Assembly (NCBI GenBank): GCA_963835375.1
Contig: CAWIGB010000015.1
Span: forward strand, 124,001 to 188,000
Length of the DNA: 64,000 bases
Direction of reading: 5' to 3'
DNA from: Salinisphaera sp963835375
GTDB taxonomy: Bacteria; Pseudomonadota; Gammaproteobacteria; Nevskiales; Salinisphaeraceae
Position numbers and translations under genes: made by a program. Numbering within the stretch: position 1 is the stretch's first letter; each line of letters begins with the position of its first letter. The notes beneath the pieces were generated by a model. That model saw nothing but the letters and a program-made list of their open reading frames with translations, was not told where the DNA came from and ran no database searches. This document shows, in pieces, positions 33,605 to 43,003 of this stretch.

Positions 33605-34803
33605 ATGAGCCTGAAGATTCAAACCCTCAACAGCATTTCCGCACGCGGCCTCGACAGGCTGCCGCGCGAGATCTACGAAGTGGCGTCGGAAATGAGCGCG
33701 CCGGATGCCATCATCCTGCGCTCGGCCAACATGCACGATATGGAGATCCCGGTCTCCGTGCGCGCGATCGGCCGCGCCGGCGCCGGCGTGAACAACATCC
33801 CCATCGATAAGATGACCGAACGCGGCGTGCCGGTGTTCAACGCGCCCGGCGCGAATGCCAATGCGGTCAAGGAACTGGTGCTGTCCGGCATGCTGCTGTC
33901 GGCACGCAACATTCTCGGCGCCTGGCGTTATGTCGAGGAACTCACCTCCACCGGCGAGGAACTCAAGAAAGAGGTCGAAGCCGGCAAGAAGAAGTTCAAG
34001 GGTGTCGAACTGCCGGGTCGCACGCTCGGCGTGGTCGGCCTCGGCGCGGTGGGCGTCAACGTCGCCAATGCGGCGCAGGCGCTGGGCATGGACGTCTCCG
34101 GTTTCGATCCGGGCATCACCATCAACAACGCCTGGCGCCTGCAGCGCCGGTGTGGCCGAGGCACTGTCGGTGGATGACCTGATGTCCGGTTCGCAGTTCG
34201 TCAGCCTGCACGTGCCGCTGGTCGACGGCACGCGTGGCCTGGTCAATGCTGATCGTCTCAAGCTGATGCCCCAGGGCGCGGTGCTGCTGAATTTCTCGCG
34301 CGCCGAGATCGTGGATGAGGATGCCGTGCTCGAGTCCGCTGGCCGAACCGGCCATCTCAAGTACTACGTCTGCGATTTCCCCTCCGAGAAGCTGCGCGGC
34401 CACGAGCGCGTGATCACGCTGCCGCATCTGGGCGCCTCGACCGACGAGGCCGAGGACAACAGTGCGATCATGATCGCCGATCAGATGCGCGACTGGCTCG
34501 AGGTCGGCAATATCCGCAATTCGGTGAATTTCCCCGAGGCGATCATGCCGCCGACGGCGAACGCGCATCGCATTGTGGTGATCAACAAGAACCAGCCGAA
34601 CATGGTCGGGCAGATCACCTCTGCGCTGGCGCGCCACAACCACAACATCGCCGACCTGCTGAACAAGTCGAAAGGCGAGATTGCGCTTGTCCATGGTCGA
34701 CGTCGATGCGGAAGTGGCCCAAGGTGCACTCGACGAGCTGGCCGGAATTTCCGGCGTGCTCTGCGTGCGTTATCTTGGCGCCATCGGTCGCGACGCGGCC
34801 TGA
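33605..34803 (+). CDS. serA: D-3-phosphoglycerate dehydrogenase (two frame breaks)
   Basis: SerA commits 3-phosphoglycerate to serine synthesis. ATG 33605 gives MSLKIQTLNSISARGLDRL. The NAD-binding motif is GVVGLGAVGVNVANAA; catalytic-region blocks include LHVPLVDGTRGLVNADRL and HLGASTDEAEDNS. Extra bases near 34143 and 34690 shift the frame; the corrected ACT-domain end is SMVDVDAEVAQGALDELAG to TGA 34801-34803. About 398 residues, the compact form with one ACT domain, so probably subject to serine control. It lies between serC and pheA, which brings two serine-pathway steps together. Confidence 0.93.
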
Positions 34804-34893
34804 TCGACAGCCGTTGCGGGCCGCCCTGGGCGGCCCGCGATCCGTTACACGCCGAGCCCGCGCGCTGCGCCGTTCGGCGAGTCGAGCCACACG

Positions 34894-35998
34894 ATGAGCA
34901 CAACCTCCGATGACGATGCGCTCGCTGATGCGCGCGCGAAGATCGATGAGCTGGACCAGCGCATTCATGCGTTGATCAATGAACGCGCCGGCGTCGCGCT
35001 GAAGGTCGCCGACATCAAGCAGGCGGCCGGCCGTACCGATTTCTATCGCCCGGAACGCGAGGCCCAGGTCCTCGAGCGTGTCGCGGCGCGCAACGAGGGG
35101 CCGCTGGCGGATGCCGCCGTCGCGCGCATCATGCGCGAGATCATGTCGGCCTGTCTGGCGCTCGAAAAACCCATGACCGTGGCTTATCTCGGCCCGGAGG
35201 GGACCTACACCCAGGCGGCGGTGTACAAGCATTTCGGTCATGCCGTGATCGCATCGCCGAAACCGGCGATCGGCGATATTTTCCGCGATGTCGAGGCGGG
35301 CAACGCCCATTTCGGCGTCGTGCCGGTCGAGAACTCGACCGAAGGGCGTGGTCACGCACACCCTCGATCAATTGGTCGGCAGTCGGTTGTCGATCTGCGG
35401 CGAGGTGGCGCTGGCGGTGCATCATCATTTGTTGTCGCATGCCAACGAACTCGGCGCGATCAAGCGGGTGGTCGCCCATGCCCAGTCGCTGGCCCAATGC
35501 CGGAACTGGCTCGACACTCATCTGCCGGGCGTTGTACGAGAAGCGGTGGCCTCGAACGGGGAGGCGGCGCGACGCGTGGCTGGGGACCCGACAGCGGCGG
35601 CAATCGCAGCACGGGCGGCCAGCGACTTCTATGATCTGCCGATTCTGGCCTCGAACATCGAGGACGAGCCCAACAACACCACACGCTTTCTCGTGCTGGG
35701 TACGCAGCACGTGGCGGCTTCCGGCAATGATATGACCTCGATTCTGGTCTCGATCCGCAACCGGCCGGGCATGCTCTATCGCCTGCTCGCGCCGGCCGCC
35801 GATGCCGGCGTGGACCTGGCCCGCATCGAGTCGCGTCCATCGCGCCGGCAGGCCTGGGACTACAACTTCTTCATCGATATCGAAGGCCATGCAGACGATG
35901 CGCCGGTCCGCCGCGTGATCGAGTCGATCGAGTCCGAGGCCGTCATGCTCAAGATCCTGGGATCGTATCCGCGCTCGATCGGGCGCGAGGCCGAGTAG
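34894..35998 (+). CDS. pheA: Bifunctional chorismate mutase/prephenate dehydratase (one frame break)
   Basis: The P-protein converts chorismate to phenylpyruvate for phenylalanine. ATG 34894 starts an AroQ-type mutase (RAKIDELDQRIHALINERAG) in residues 1-95. The dehydratase follows (VAYLGPEGTYTQAAVYKHFG, VPVENSTEG, GVVTHTLDQL). The C-terminal ACT regulatory domain has RNRPGMLYRLLAPAA and ESRPSRRQAWDYNFFID, the ESRP motif for phenylalanine binding. An extra base near 35345 (gggcg for ggcg) breaks the frame. The corrected length is about 367 residues. Confidence 0.95.
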
Positions 35999-36025
35999 TG
36001 CCGATTTCCATCGCGAGATAGCGTC

Positions 36026-37149
36026 ATGCCGAAAACCCTGTCCGAACAGGCACACGCCGGAATTCACGGTCTGTCCGCCTACGTACCCGGCAAACCGATC
36101 GAGGATCTCAAGCGCGAGCTGGGCCTGACCTCGATCATCAAGCTGGCCTCGAACGAGAACCCGCTCGGCACCGCCCCGGCGGCGCTTGAGGCCCTGGCCC
36201 ATTTCGATGGGGATCTCTACCGCTATCCGGACGGCAGTGGTTACGAGCTCAAGCAGAAAATCGCCACGCGCCACGGTGTGAACCCGGATCGCGTCACGCT
36301 CGGCAACGGTTCGGACGATATCCTGGAGCTGACGGGGCGCGTGTTTCTCGGCCCGGGCAAGAACGCGGTGGTGTCGAAGCATTCGTTTGCGGTCTACCCG
36401 ATCGTCGCGCGTGCCGTGGGTGCCGAAGTGCGCGAGGTGCCGGCGTTGCCTGCCGATGCCGACATGCCTTACGGGCACGATCTGGACGCGATGCTCGCGG
36501 CGATCGATGACCGCACCGGCGTGGTCTTCATCGCCAACCCGAACAATCCGACCGGCACCTGGGCGACGCCGGCAGCGCTGACGGCTTTTCTCGATCGGGT
36601 ACCACCCGCGGTCGTCGTGGTGCTGGATCAGGCGTATATTGAGTATCAGACGCAGGACACGGTCGCCGACGAGGCGGACTGGCTGGCGCGTTACGACAAT
36701 CTCGTGATCACACGCACGTTCTCCAAGATTTTCGGCATGGCCGCACTGCGGTTCGGCTACGGCCTCAGCTCGACGACGGTGGCGCCGATTTTCTCAATCG
36801 CATTCGCCAGCCGTTCAACGTCAACATGATCGCGTTGCACTGCGCAGCCGCGGCCATCGACGATCATGACTTCATCGCGCGCTCGATCGAGTCCAATACG
36901 CGCGAACGCGCCCGCTTGATCGATGCGCTGGCGGCGCGCGGGCTGGCCTGCCTGCCCAGCCAGGCCAATTTCGTCACCTTCGATACCGCGCGCGACGCGC
37001 GCCCGGTCTACGACGCGTTACTGCACGAAGGCGTGATCGTGCGCCCGCTGGCGGGCTATGGTCTGCCGACCCATCTGCGCGTCACGGTGGGCGGCGCGGC
37101 CGACAACGATCGCTTCATCGCGGCGCTGGACCGCGTGCTCGCCAGATGA
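36026..37149 (+). CDS. hisC: Histidinol-phosphate aminotransferase (one frame break)
   Basis: HisC transfers an amino group in histidine synthesis; those in this gene cluster often also serve aromatic amino acids. ATG 36026 gives MPKTLSEQAHAGIHGLSAY. Blocks include IIKLASNENPLGTAP, VFIANPNNPTGTW and the PLP lysine in TRTFSKIFGMAALRFGYG. A missing base near 36785 breaks the frame; ADFLNRIRQPFNVNMIALH then continues it to TGA 37147-37149. The corrected length is about 374 residues. It overlaps tyrA by four bases (ATGA). The pheA-hisC-tyrA order suggests an aromatic or dual role (inference). Confidence 0.93.
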
Positions 37150-38054
37150 CGAGCCGTGGCGCGGTGTTGCCGGAGGTGGAACGAATCGCGATCGTCGGGC
37201 TCGGCCTGATCGGCGGTTCCATCGCGCGCGGCCTGCGCGATGCCGGCTATGCCGGGCATCTTTCCGGCGCCGTCGTGCAGACTCAGGACGCAAAGCGGGC
37301 GGTTGAGCTCGGCCTGGTCGACGACTGTCATACGGCGATCGGCCCGGCCGTGGCCGCGGCCGGGCTGATCGTGGTGGCCACGCCGCCTTGCGCCCTCGAC
37401 GACGTGCTGAGCGAGATCGCGGCGGCTCGGCGGCCCGGGTCGGTCGTCACGGACACCGGCAGTAGCAAGGCCAGTGTGGTGGCGGCCGCGCAGCGCGTAT
37501 TCGACGATGGCGCCATGACGCATTTCGTGCCCGGGCACCCGATTGCGGGTACGGAAAACAACGGGATCGAGGCCGGATTCGCCACGTTGTTCACGTCCCG
37601 GCGCACGATCCTGACCCCGAACGAGCAGACCGACGCGGGCGCGGTGGCCACGGTCGAGGCAATGTGGGCAGCGCTCGGGGCGCGGGTGTCGCGCATGACG
37701 GTGGCTCATCACGACGAAGTGCTGGCGGCGACCAGCCATCTGCCGCACGTGCTCGCCTACACCCTGGTCGATACGCTGGCCGCGATGGCCGAGCGCACGG
37801 AGATATTCGCCTACGCGGCCGGCGGGTTTGCGGATTTCACGCGTATCGCCTCTAGCGATCCGGCGTTGTGGCGCGATATCGTCACCGCCAATCGCACGCC
37901 GGTCCTGCATACGCTCGATGCCTATATGGATCGGCTGCAGCAGGTGCGTGCAGCGATCGCAGCCGGCGACGACAGTCGCCTCCACGAGATTTTCGAGCGC
38001 GCGAAAACCGCGCGCGACGGGTTTGCGTCACAGCGGGAGCGCGACGGACGATGA
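37146..38054 (+). CDS. tyrA: Prephenate/arogenate dehydrogenase
   Basis: TyrA oxidatively decarboxylates prephenate (or arogenate) on the way to tyrosine. The 302-residue product has the dinucleotide motif IAIVGLGLIGGSIARGL near its start. GSVVTDTGSSKASVV, FVPGHPIAGTENNGIEA and AATSHLPHVLAYTLVDTL are family blocks with the catalytic histidine. The frame is intact. It overlaps hisC and aroA by four bases at each end, so these genes are translated as a coupled set. Confidence 0.95.
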   Translation: MTSRGAVLPEVERIAIVGLGLIGGSIARGLRDAGYAGHLSGAVVQTQDAKRAVELGLVDDCHTAIGPAVAAAGLIVVATPPCALDDVLSEIAAARRPGSVVTDTGSSKASVVAAAQRVFDDGAMTHFVPGHPIAGTENNGIEAGFATLFTSRRTILTPNEQTDAGAVATVEAMWAALGARVSRMTVAHHDEVLAATSHLPHVLAYTLVDTLAAMAERTEIFAYAAGGFADFTRIASSDPALWRDIVTANRTPVLHTLDAYMDRLQQVRAAIAAGDDSRLHEIFERAKTARDGFASQRERDGR

Positions 38055-39376
38055 GCGGCAAGAGCTTTCACGTACAACCGGGCGGCACGCTGAATGGCCA
38101 GCTCCGCGTGCCCGGCGACAAGTCGATGTCGCATCGAGCGATCATGTTCGCTTCGCTGGCGAACGGCAGTAGTCGCATCTCCGGTTTTCTGGAAAGCGCG
38201 GATTGCCTCGCGACGCTGAACGCGTTCGGTGCCATGGGCGTCACCCATGCACTGGATCAGGGCACGCGCGTGATCAAGGGCATGGGGCTGAACGGTCTGC
38301 GTGCGCCCGCGGCGGCGCTGGATCTCGGGAATTCCGGCACCTCGATGCGATTGCTGTCCGGGATCATGGCGGGGCAGGCCTTCGATTCCGTGCTCACCGG
38401 CGATGCCAGCCTGTCCCGTCGCCCGATGAAGCGCGTCATCGATCCGCTGCGCGAGATGGGCGCGAAGATTAAGGGGCGCGACGGCGATCATGCGCCACTG
38501 TCGATCACAGGCGGAGTCCAGCTGGCCGCCATCGACTACACGCCGCCGGTGGCCAGCGCGCAGATCAAGTCCTGTGTGCTGCTGGCCGGCCTGTATGCCG
38601 AAGGCACGACACGCGTGCACGAGCCGGGCATTTCCCGCGATCATACCGAGCGCATGCTCAGCGCCTTCGGGGTCGACGTCGAGCGCGATGGCGACACGGT
38701 CGCCGTGGCCGGCGGTCAATCGCTGTCGGCCACCGATGTCCAGGTGCCGGCGGATCTGTCTTCGGCGGCATTCTTCATGGTGGGGGCCTCGATCGCGACC
38801 GACAGCGACATCACGCTGCGCGGGGTCGGCATCAATGCGACACGTCGCGGCGTCATCGATATCCTGCTGGCAATGGGCGCCGATATCACGCTCGCGAACC
38901 AGCGCGATCAGGCCGGCGAGCCGGTGGCCGACATCCGCGTACGCTCGGCCGAGCTGCGTGGCATCGATATCGGCGCCGCCCAGGTCGAGCTGGCAATCGA
39001 TGAATGCCCGGCGATCTTCGTGGCCGCGGCCTGCGCGGCCGGTACCACCCGTGTTACGGGGGCCGCGGAACTGCGGGTCAAGGAATGCGATCGTATCGCG
39101 GTGATGGCCGAGGGCCTGGCGCGGCTCGGGGTGGAATGCCACGAACTCGACGACGGCCTGACCATCGTCGGCCGGCCGGACGGCGACGTCTTCGCCGGCG
39201 GTGAGATCGCGAGCCACGAGGATCACCGCATCGCCATGTCGTTTGCCATGGCAGCGCTGCGCGCATCGGCGCCGATCATCATCGACGACTGCGATTACGT
39301 CGATACGTCGTTTCCCGGCTTCGTCGATCTGGCGACCGAAGCGGGGCTGGACATCGAAGCGCGGGGCGCCGAATGA
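38051..39376 (+). CDS. aroA: 3-phosphoshikimate 1-carboxyvinyltransferase (EPSP synthase)
   Basis: AroA makes EPSP from shikimate-3-phosphate and phosphoenolpyruvate. ATG 38051 overlaps the tyrA stop and gives MSGKSFHVQPGGTLNGQLRV; the frame stays open further upstream only because tyrA lies there. LRVPGDKSMSHRAIMFASLA carries the phosphate-binding Lys. LDLGNSGTSMRLLSGIMAG and SHEDHRIAMSFAMAALRA are further signatures. The 441-residue frame is intact. In several relatives tyrA and aroA are fused; here they are separate with a four-base overlap. Confidence 0.96.
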   Translation: MSGKSFHVQPGGTLNGQLRVPGDKSMSHRAIMFASLANGSSRISGFLESADCLATLNAFGAMGVTHALDQGTRVIKGMGLNGLRAPAAALDLGNSGTSMRLLSGIMAGQAFDSVLTGDASLSRRPMKRVIDPLREMGAKIKGRDGDHAPLSITGGVQLAAIDYTPPVASAQIKSCVLLAGLYAEGTTRVHEPGISRDHTERMLSAFGVDVERDGDTVAVAGGQSLSATDVQVPADLSSAAFFMVGASIATDSDITLRGVGINATRRGVIDILLAMGADITLANQRDQAGEPVADIRVRSAELRGIDIGAAQVELAIDECPAIFVAAACAAGTTRVTGAAELRVKECDRIAVMAEGLARLGVECHELDDGLTIVGRPDGDVFAGGEIASHEDHRIAMSFAMAALRASAPIIIDDCDYVDTSFPGFVDLATEAGLDIEARGAE

Positions 39377-40071
39377 GCGCGGCGGCGCCCGTGATCACGC
39401 TCGATGGCCCCGGCGGGGCCGGCAAGGGCACGCTGGCCTCCGAGCTGGCGCGCGGGCTCGGCTGGTGGCTGCTCGACAGCGGTGCGTTGTACCGACTGGT
39501 CGGCCTGTCGGCGTTGCGCGAAAAGCTCGATCCCGACGCTGCCGACGATCGGGCACGCGCAACCGCTATCGCACAGGGCCTGGCGGTACACTTTCTGCCC
39601 GACACGGGCGAGGGCCAGCGAATCGAGCTGGCGGGCGAGGATGTAACCGACGCGATTCGCGCCGACGATGTCTCCGAAGCGGCCTCGCGCTGGGCGGCGA
39701 TATCCGTCATCCGCCAGGCGTTGCTCGCGCGCCAGCGCGATTTCGTCGCGCCGCCGGGGCTGATCGCCGACGGCCGCGACATGGGCACGGTGATCTTTCC
39801 ACAGGCGGATCTCAAGCTCTACATCACGGCTTCGGCAGAAGAACGCGCCCGGCGGCGTTATGCACAGTTGTCCGAAAAAGGTGTTGCTGCTAATCTTGAG
39901 CGGATATATCGTGAAATCGTGGAGCGCGACGAACGCGACGCGTCGCGGGATGCGGCTCCACTGAAGCCGGCGGCCGATGCGCATGTCATCGACACCACCG
40001 GCGACGACGTCGCTGCCTCGTTGGACAAGATTCACGACCTGGTGGCGGCCAAGGGCTGGCGCGTCAACTGA
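39373..40071 (+). CDS. cmk: Cytidylate kinase
   Basis: Cmk phosphorylates CMP and dCMP. ATG 39373 overlaps aroA by four bases. The 232-residue product has Walker A GPGGAGKGT at residues 12-20, DSGALYRLVGLSAL for substrate recognition, and ADGRDMGTVIFPQADLKLYI with the conserved Arg-Asp. The lid region EERARRRYAQLSEKG follows. The frame is intact. The cmk-rpsA-ihfB order is standard in gammaproteobacteria. Confidence 0.96.
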   Translation: MSAAAPVITLDGPGGAGKGTLASELARGLGWWLLDSGALYRLVGLSALREKLDPDAADDRARATAIAQGLAVHFLPDTGEGQRIELAGEDVTDAIRADDVSEAASRWAAISVIRQALLARQRDFVAPPGLIADGRDMGTVIFPQADLKLYITASAEERARRRYAQLSEKGVAANLERIYREIVERDERDASRDAAPLKPAADAHVIDTTGDDVAASLDKIHDLVAAKGWRVN

Positions 40072-40182
40072 CCGGCCGGCCTCAACAGGGTCCGTTCGTG
40101 GTGCAATGCCGCGGGCGGTGTTTTTGTCTTTTCAACAACGGATGGCGTCGACAGTCTGGACGCCGCAGGATTTTCCCCACTC

Positions 40183-41862
40183 ATGTCTGAAAGTTTCGCC
40201 GAACTATTCGAGCAAAGTCTGCAGGGTCGCACCATGCAGCCCGGTTCCCTCATCAACGCCGAGGTGCTGGAAGTAAAGAACGATGTCGTGATCGTCGATG
40301 CGGGCCTCAAGTCCGAAGGCGTGATTCCGATCGATGAATTCTACGACGAGAACGGCGAACTGACCGTCGGCGAAGGCGACAAGGTCGAAGTCGCGCTGGA
40401 AGCCGTCGAAGACGGTTTCGGCGCCACCCGCCTGTCGAAGGAAAAAGCCCAGCGGATCCGTACCTGGGACTTCCTCACCGAAGCCTACGAGAACAGCGAA
40501 TCGGTTGTCGGCCACATCTCCGGCAAGGTCAAGGGTGGTTACACCGTCGATGTGGGCAACATCCGTGCGTTCCTGCCGGGCTCGCTGGTCGACGTGCGTC
40601 CAGTGCGCGACACGACCTATCTCGAAGGCAAGCCGCTCGAGTTCCGCGTCATCAAGCTCGATCGCCTGCGCAACAACGTGGTCGTCTCGCGTCGGGACGT
40701 GCTCAAGGAAGAGTACAGCGAAGAGCGCAAGCAGCTGCTGGACACGCTCCAGGAAGGCATCGTCCTCAAGGGCATCGTCAAGAATCTGGTCGACTACGGC
40801 GCGTTCGTCGATCTGGGCGGCATCGACGGCCTGCTGCACATCACCGACATGTCCTGGAAGCGGATCAAGGATCCCTCGGACGTAGTCAACGTGGGTGAGG
40901 AAGTCGAGGTCAAGGTGCTCAAGTTCGATCGCGAACGCACCCGTGTCTCGCTTGGCCTGAAGCAGCTGGGCGATGATCCGTGGGTCAATATCGCGCGCCG
41001 CTATCCCGAGCACACCCGTCTGTTCGGCAACGTCACCAACATCACCGACTACGGTGCCTTCGTCGAAATCGAAGAAGGCGTGGAAGGCCTGGTGCACGTC
41101 TCCGAAATGGACTGGACCAACAAGAACGTCAACCCGAACCAGATCGTCTCGGTCGGTGACGAGGTCGAGGTCATGGTGCTCGAGATCGACGAAGAGCGTC
41201 GTCGTATCTCGCTGGGCATGAAACAGTGCCAGTCGAACCCGTGGGAAGACTTCGCCGCACAGCACGCACGCAACGACGTTGTGGCCGGGCAGATCAAGTC
41301 GATCACCGACTTCGGCATCTTCGTGGGCCTGCCGGGCAACATCGACGGTCTGGTGCATCTGTCGGATCTGTCGTGGAACGAAGCAGGCGAGGAAGTCGTC
41401 CGTGAGTATTCCAAGGGCGACGAGGTCGAGGCCGTGGTGCTCGCCATCGATGCCGATCGTGAGCGTATCTCGCTGGGCATCAAGCAGTTGGCGCAGGACC
41501 CGATGGGTTCGTTCGTGGCGGATCATCCGAAGGGCAGCATCGTCGCCGGCACGATCGCGTCGGTGGATGCCCGCGGTGCGACCGTCGATCTCGGCAACGA
41601 CGTGACCGGTTACATCCGTGCGTCGGATATTTCGCGCGAACGCGTCGAGGATGCCCGTTCGGTGCTGTCCGAAGGCGAGCCCGTCGAGGCCCGTTTCGTC
41701 GGCGTCGACCGCCGCAATCGCTCGATCAGCCTGTCGATCCGTGCCAAGGAAGAAAAGGACGAGCAGCAGGCGATGCGCGACTACGCGGATACCGATGCCT
41801 CGACCGGTACGACCAGTCTCGGCGATCTCCTCAAGGAGCAGATGGCCGACCGCGACAGCTAG
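40183..41862 (+). CDS. rpsA: 30S ribosomal protein S1
   Basis: S1 binds mRNA on the 30S subunit and unwinds structured leaders. ATG 40183 gives MSESFAELFEQSLQGRTMQ. The 559-residue product holds six S1 domains; domains 3 to 6 show the regular pattern GIVKNLVDYGAFVDLGGIDG, NVTNITDYGAFVEIEEGVEG and QIKSITDFGIFVGLPGNIDG. The frame is intact. The 111-bp leader after cmk and the strong downstream terminator mark it as an independently controllable unit. S1 autoregulates through its leader in E. coli. Confidence 0.98.
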   Translation: MSESFAELFEQSLQGRTMQPGSLINAEVLEVKNDVVIVDAGLKSEGVIPIDEFYDENGELTVGEGDKVEVALEAVEDGFGATRLSKEKAQRIRTWDFLTEAYENSESVVGHISGKVKGGYTVDVGNIRAFLPGSLVDVRPVRDTTYLEGKPLEFRVIKLDRLRNNVVVSRRDVLKEEYSEERKQLLDTLQEGIVLKGIVKNLVDYGAFVDLGGIDGLLHITDMSWKRIKDPSDVVNVGEEVEVKVLKFDRERTRVSLGLKQLGDDPWVNIARRYPEHTRLFGNVTNITDYGAFVEIEEGVEGLVHVSEMDWTNKNVNPNQIVSVGDEVEVMVLEIDEERRRISLGMKQCQSNPWEDFAAQHARNDVVAGQIKSITDFGIFVGLPGNIDGLVHLSDLSWNEAGEEVVREYSKGDEVEAVVLAIDADRERISLGIKQLAQDPMGSFVADHPKGSIVAGTIASVDARGATVDLGNDVTGYIRASDISRERVEDARSVLSEGEPVEARFVGVDRRNRSISLSIRAKEEKDEQQAMRDYADTDASTGTTSLGDLLKEQMADRDS

Positions 41863-41870
41863 AATCGCGA

Positions 41871-41910
41871 AAAAAAGAACACGGGGTGCTTGCGTGCACC
41901 CCGTGTTTTA
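41871..41910 (+). terminator. Intrinsic terminator of rpsA
   Basis: AACACGGGGTGC (41878-41889) is perfectly complementary to GCACCCCGTGTT (41896-41907), with a 6-base loop, seven A before and four T at its end. It lies 16 bp after the rpsA stop. Confidence 0.92.
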
Positions 41911-42041
41911 AATAGCCTCTTAACGGTTGTTGCGAGACCGACTGACGACGGCGGAAGCATCCGCAGGCGGCGACAGCGTTTTGGGGGCGGGCCGGGTACC
42001 GGCGCGTCATTGGGGGGCGGCGTTTCTAGGGAGAGCGCTGG

Positions 42042-42329
42042 ATGACTAAATCCGAGTTGATAGAACGCCTGGTGGATCGCCAGGCACACATGACCCAGCG
42101 CGACGTGGAGCTGGCAGTCAAACTGCTGCTCGACAACGTGATCGGCGAGCTGGCCGATGGCGGGCGCGTCGAGATCCGTGGGTTCGGCAGTTTTTCGGTT
42201 CACCACCGACCGGCGCGACGCGGCCGTAACCCCAAGACGGGGGAGGCTGTGGATATCCCGCGCAAGTTCGTGCCGCATTTCAAACCGGGCAAGGAACTGC
42301 GCGAGCGCGTCAATAAACAGGAATCCTAG
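42042..42329 (+). CDS. ihfB: Integration host factor subunit beta
   Basis: IHF bends DNA sharply and aids recombination, replication and transcription. The 95-residue product starts at ATG 42042 (MTKSELIERLVDRQ). The DNA-intercalating arm reads RGFGSFSVHHRPARRGRNPKTG, containing the conserved Arg-Asn-Pro-Lys-Thr-Gly. VDIPRKFVPHFKPGKELRE ends it. The order rpsA-ihfB-lapA is conserved. A TIR element occupies most of the gap before lapA. Confidence 0.97.
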   Translation: MTKSELIERLVDRQAHMTQRDVELAVKLLLDNVIGELADGGRVEIRGFGSFSVHHRPARRGRNPKTGEAVDIPRKFVPHFKPGKELRERVNKQES

Positions 42330-42397
42330 GGCTTTTGCTCTCGACGCCAGAGGCGCTGATTCCAGATGGCCAATGCCGCCTGGCGCGGCTAGACTAA

Positions 42398-42664
42398 GGC
42401 CTGTTAATGTTTCGCACGGGCCCGCGCCAAGCGCTGTTTTGCGGCAAGCCGGGGCGAGGTGTGCGTCGTGCAGCCGTTCTGCATCAGCATGCTACAACGC
42501 TGGATGGCCGCAAGACAGGGCTTGTCCCTTTGGGTTGGGCCACAAATCGCGCGCCGCGGCGTTGCAAGCCTGGATCGTGGCATGCCACGACGCGGCGGAT
42601 TGCGGCTTGCCGGACACGATTTGCGGTCTCCAACGCGGCGCTCGCACGGAACATCAACAGGCCC
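42398..42664. mobile_element. TIR-bounded non-coding element, copy 1 (267 bp)
   Basis: The left end GGCCTGTTAATGTTT (42398-42412) is an inverted copy of the right end GGAACATCAACAGGCC (42648-42663), with a few mismatches. No convincing gene lies inside. A related element is at 53537-53829: ends and the internal blocks AGCGCCGCGTTG and GCCGCAATC are shared when both are read leftwards. This is a non-autonomous, MITE-like pattern. It fills the ihfB-lapA gap (42330-42712), where I see nothing else. Confidence 0.6.
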
Positions 42665-42712
42665 TAGGGCCGCTTTCGGGCCGTCGCGCTCGTCGACCCA
42701 ACGAGGAATGTC

Positions 42713-43003
42713 ATGCTGCGCCTTATCCGAAATCTGATTGTCATCCTGGCTGTGTTCATCGGGTTGGCATTCGGATTCTTCAATTACGGATCGACGCCCG
42801 TTGATCTGTTGTGGACCAAGACCGAGGCGCCGCTGGCTGTCTTGCTGGGTCTGGCATTTCTTCTGGGGCTGATCATCGCGCTGATCGTATGCGGTGTACG
42901 CCTGGCCCGGCTTCGTTCTCGCTTGTCGCGCACCAGACGCCAGCTCAAGGACGCAGAAGCCGAAATCTCGAATCTGCGGAGCATGCCTATCCACGATGCT
43001 TGA
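42713..43003 (+). CDS. lapA: Lipopolysaccharide assembly protein LapA
   Basis: LapA is an inner-membrane protein that works with LapB in controlling LPS synthesis through LpxC. The 96-residue product has two membrane segments (LIVILAVFIGLAFGFF, about 8-23, and PLAVLLGLAFLLGLIIALIV, about 40-59) and a basic coiled-coil tail (RLARLRSRLSRTRRQLKDAE). The N-terminal FGFFNYGSTPVDLLW is a family mark. It overlaps lapB by eight bases. Confidence 0.9.
   Translation: MLRLIRNLIVILAVFIGLAFGFFNYGSTPVDLLWTKTEAPLAVLLGLAFLLGLIIALIVCGVRLARLRSRLSRTRRQLKDAEAEISNLRSMPIHDA

Noticed and set aside
32384..34177. SerC-SerA fusion enzyme
   Set aside because: One extra base near 33445 explains the lost serC stop; the spacer translation is not linker-like and serA keeps its own start.
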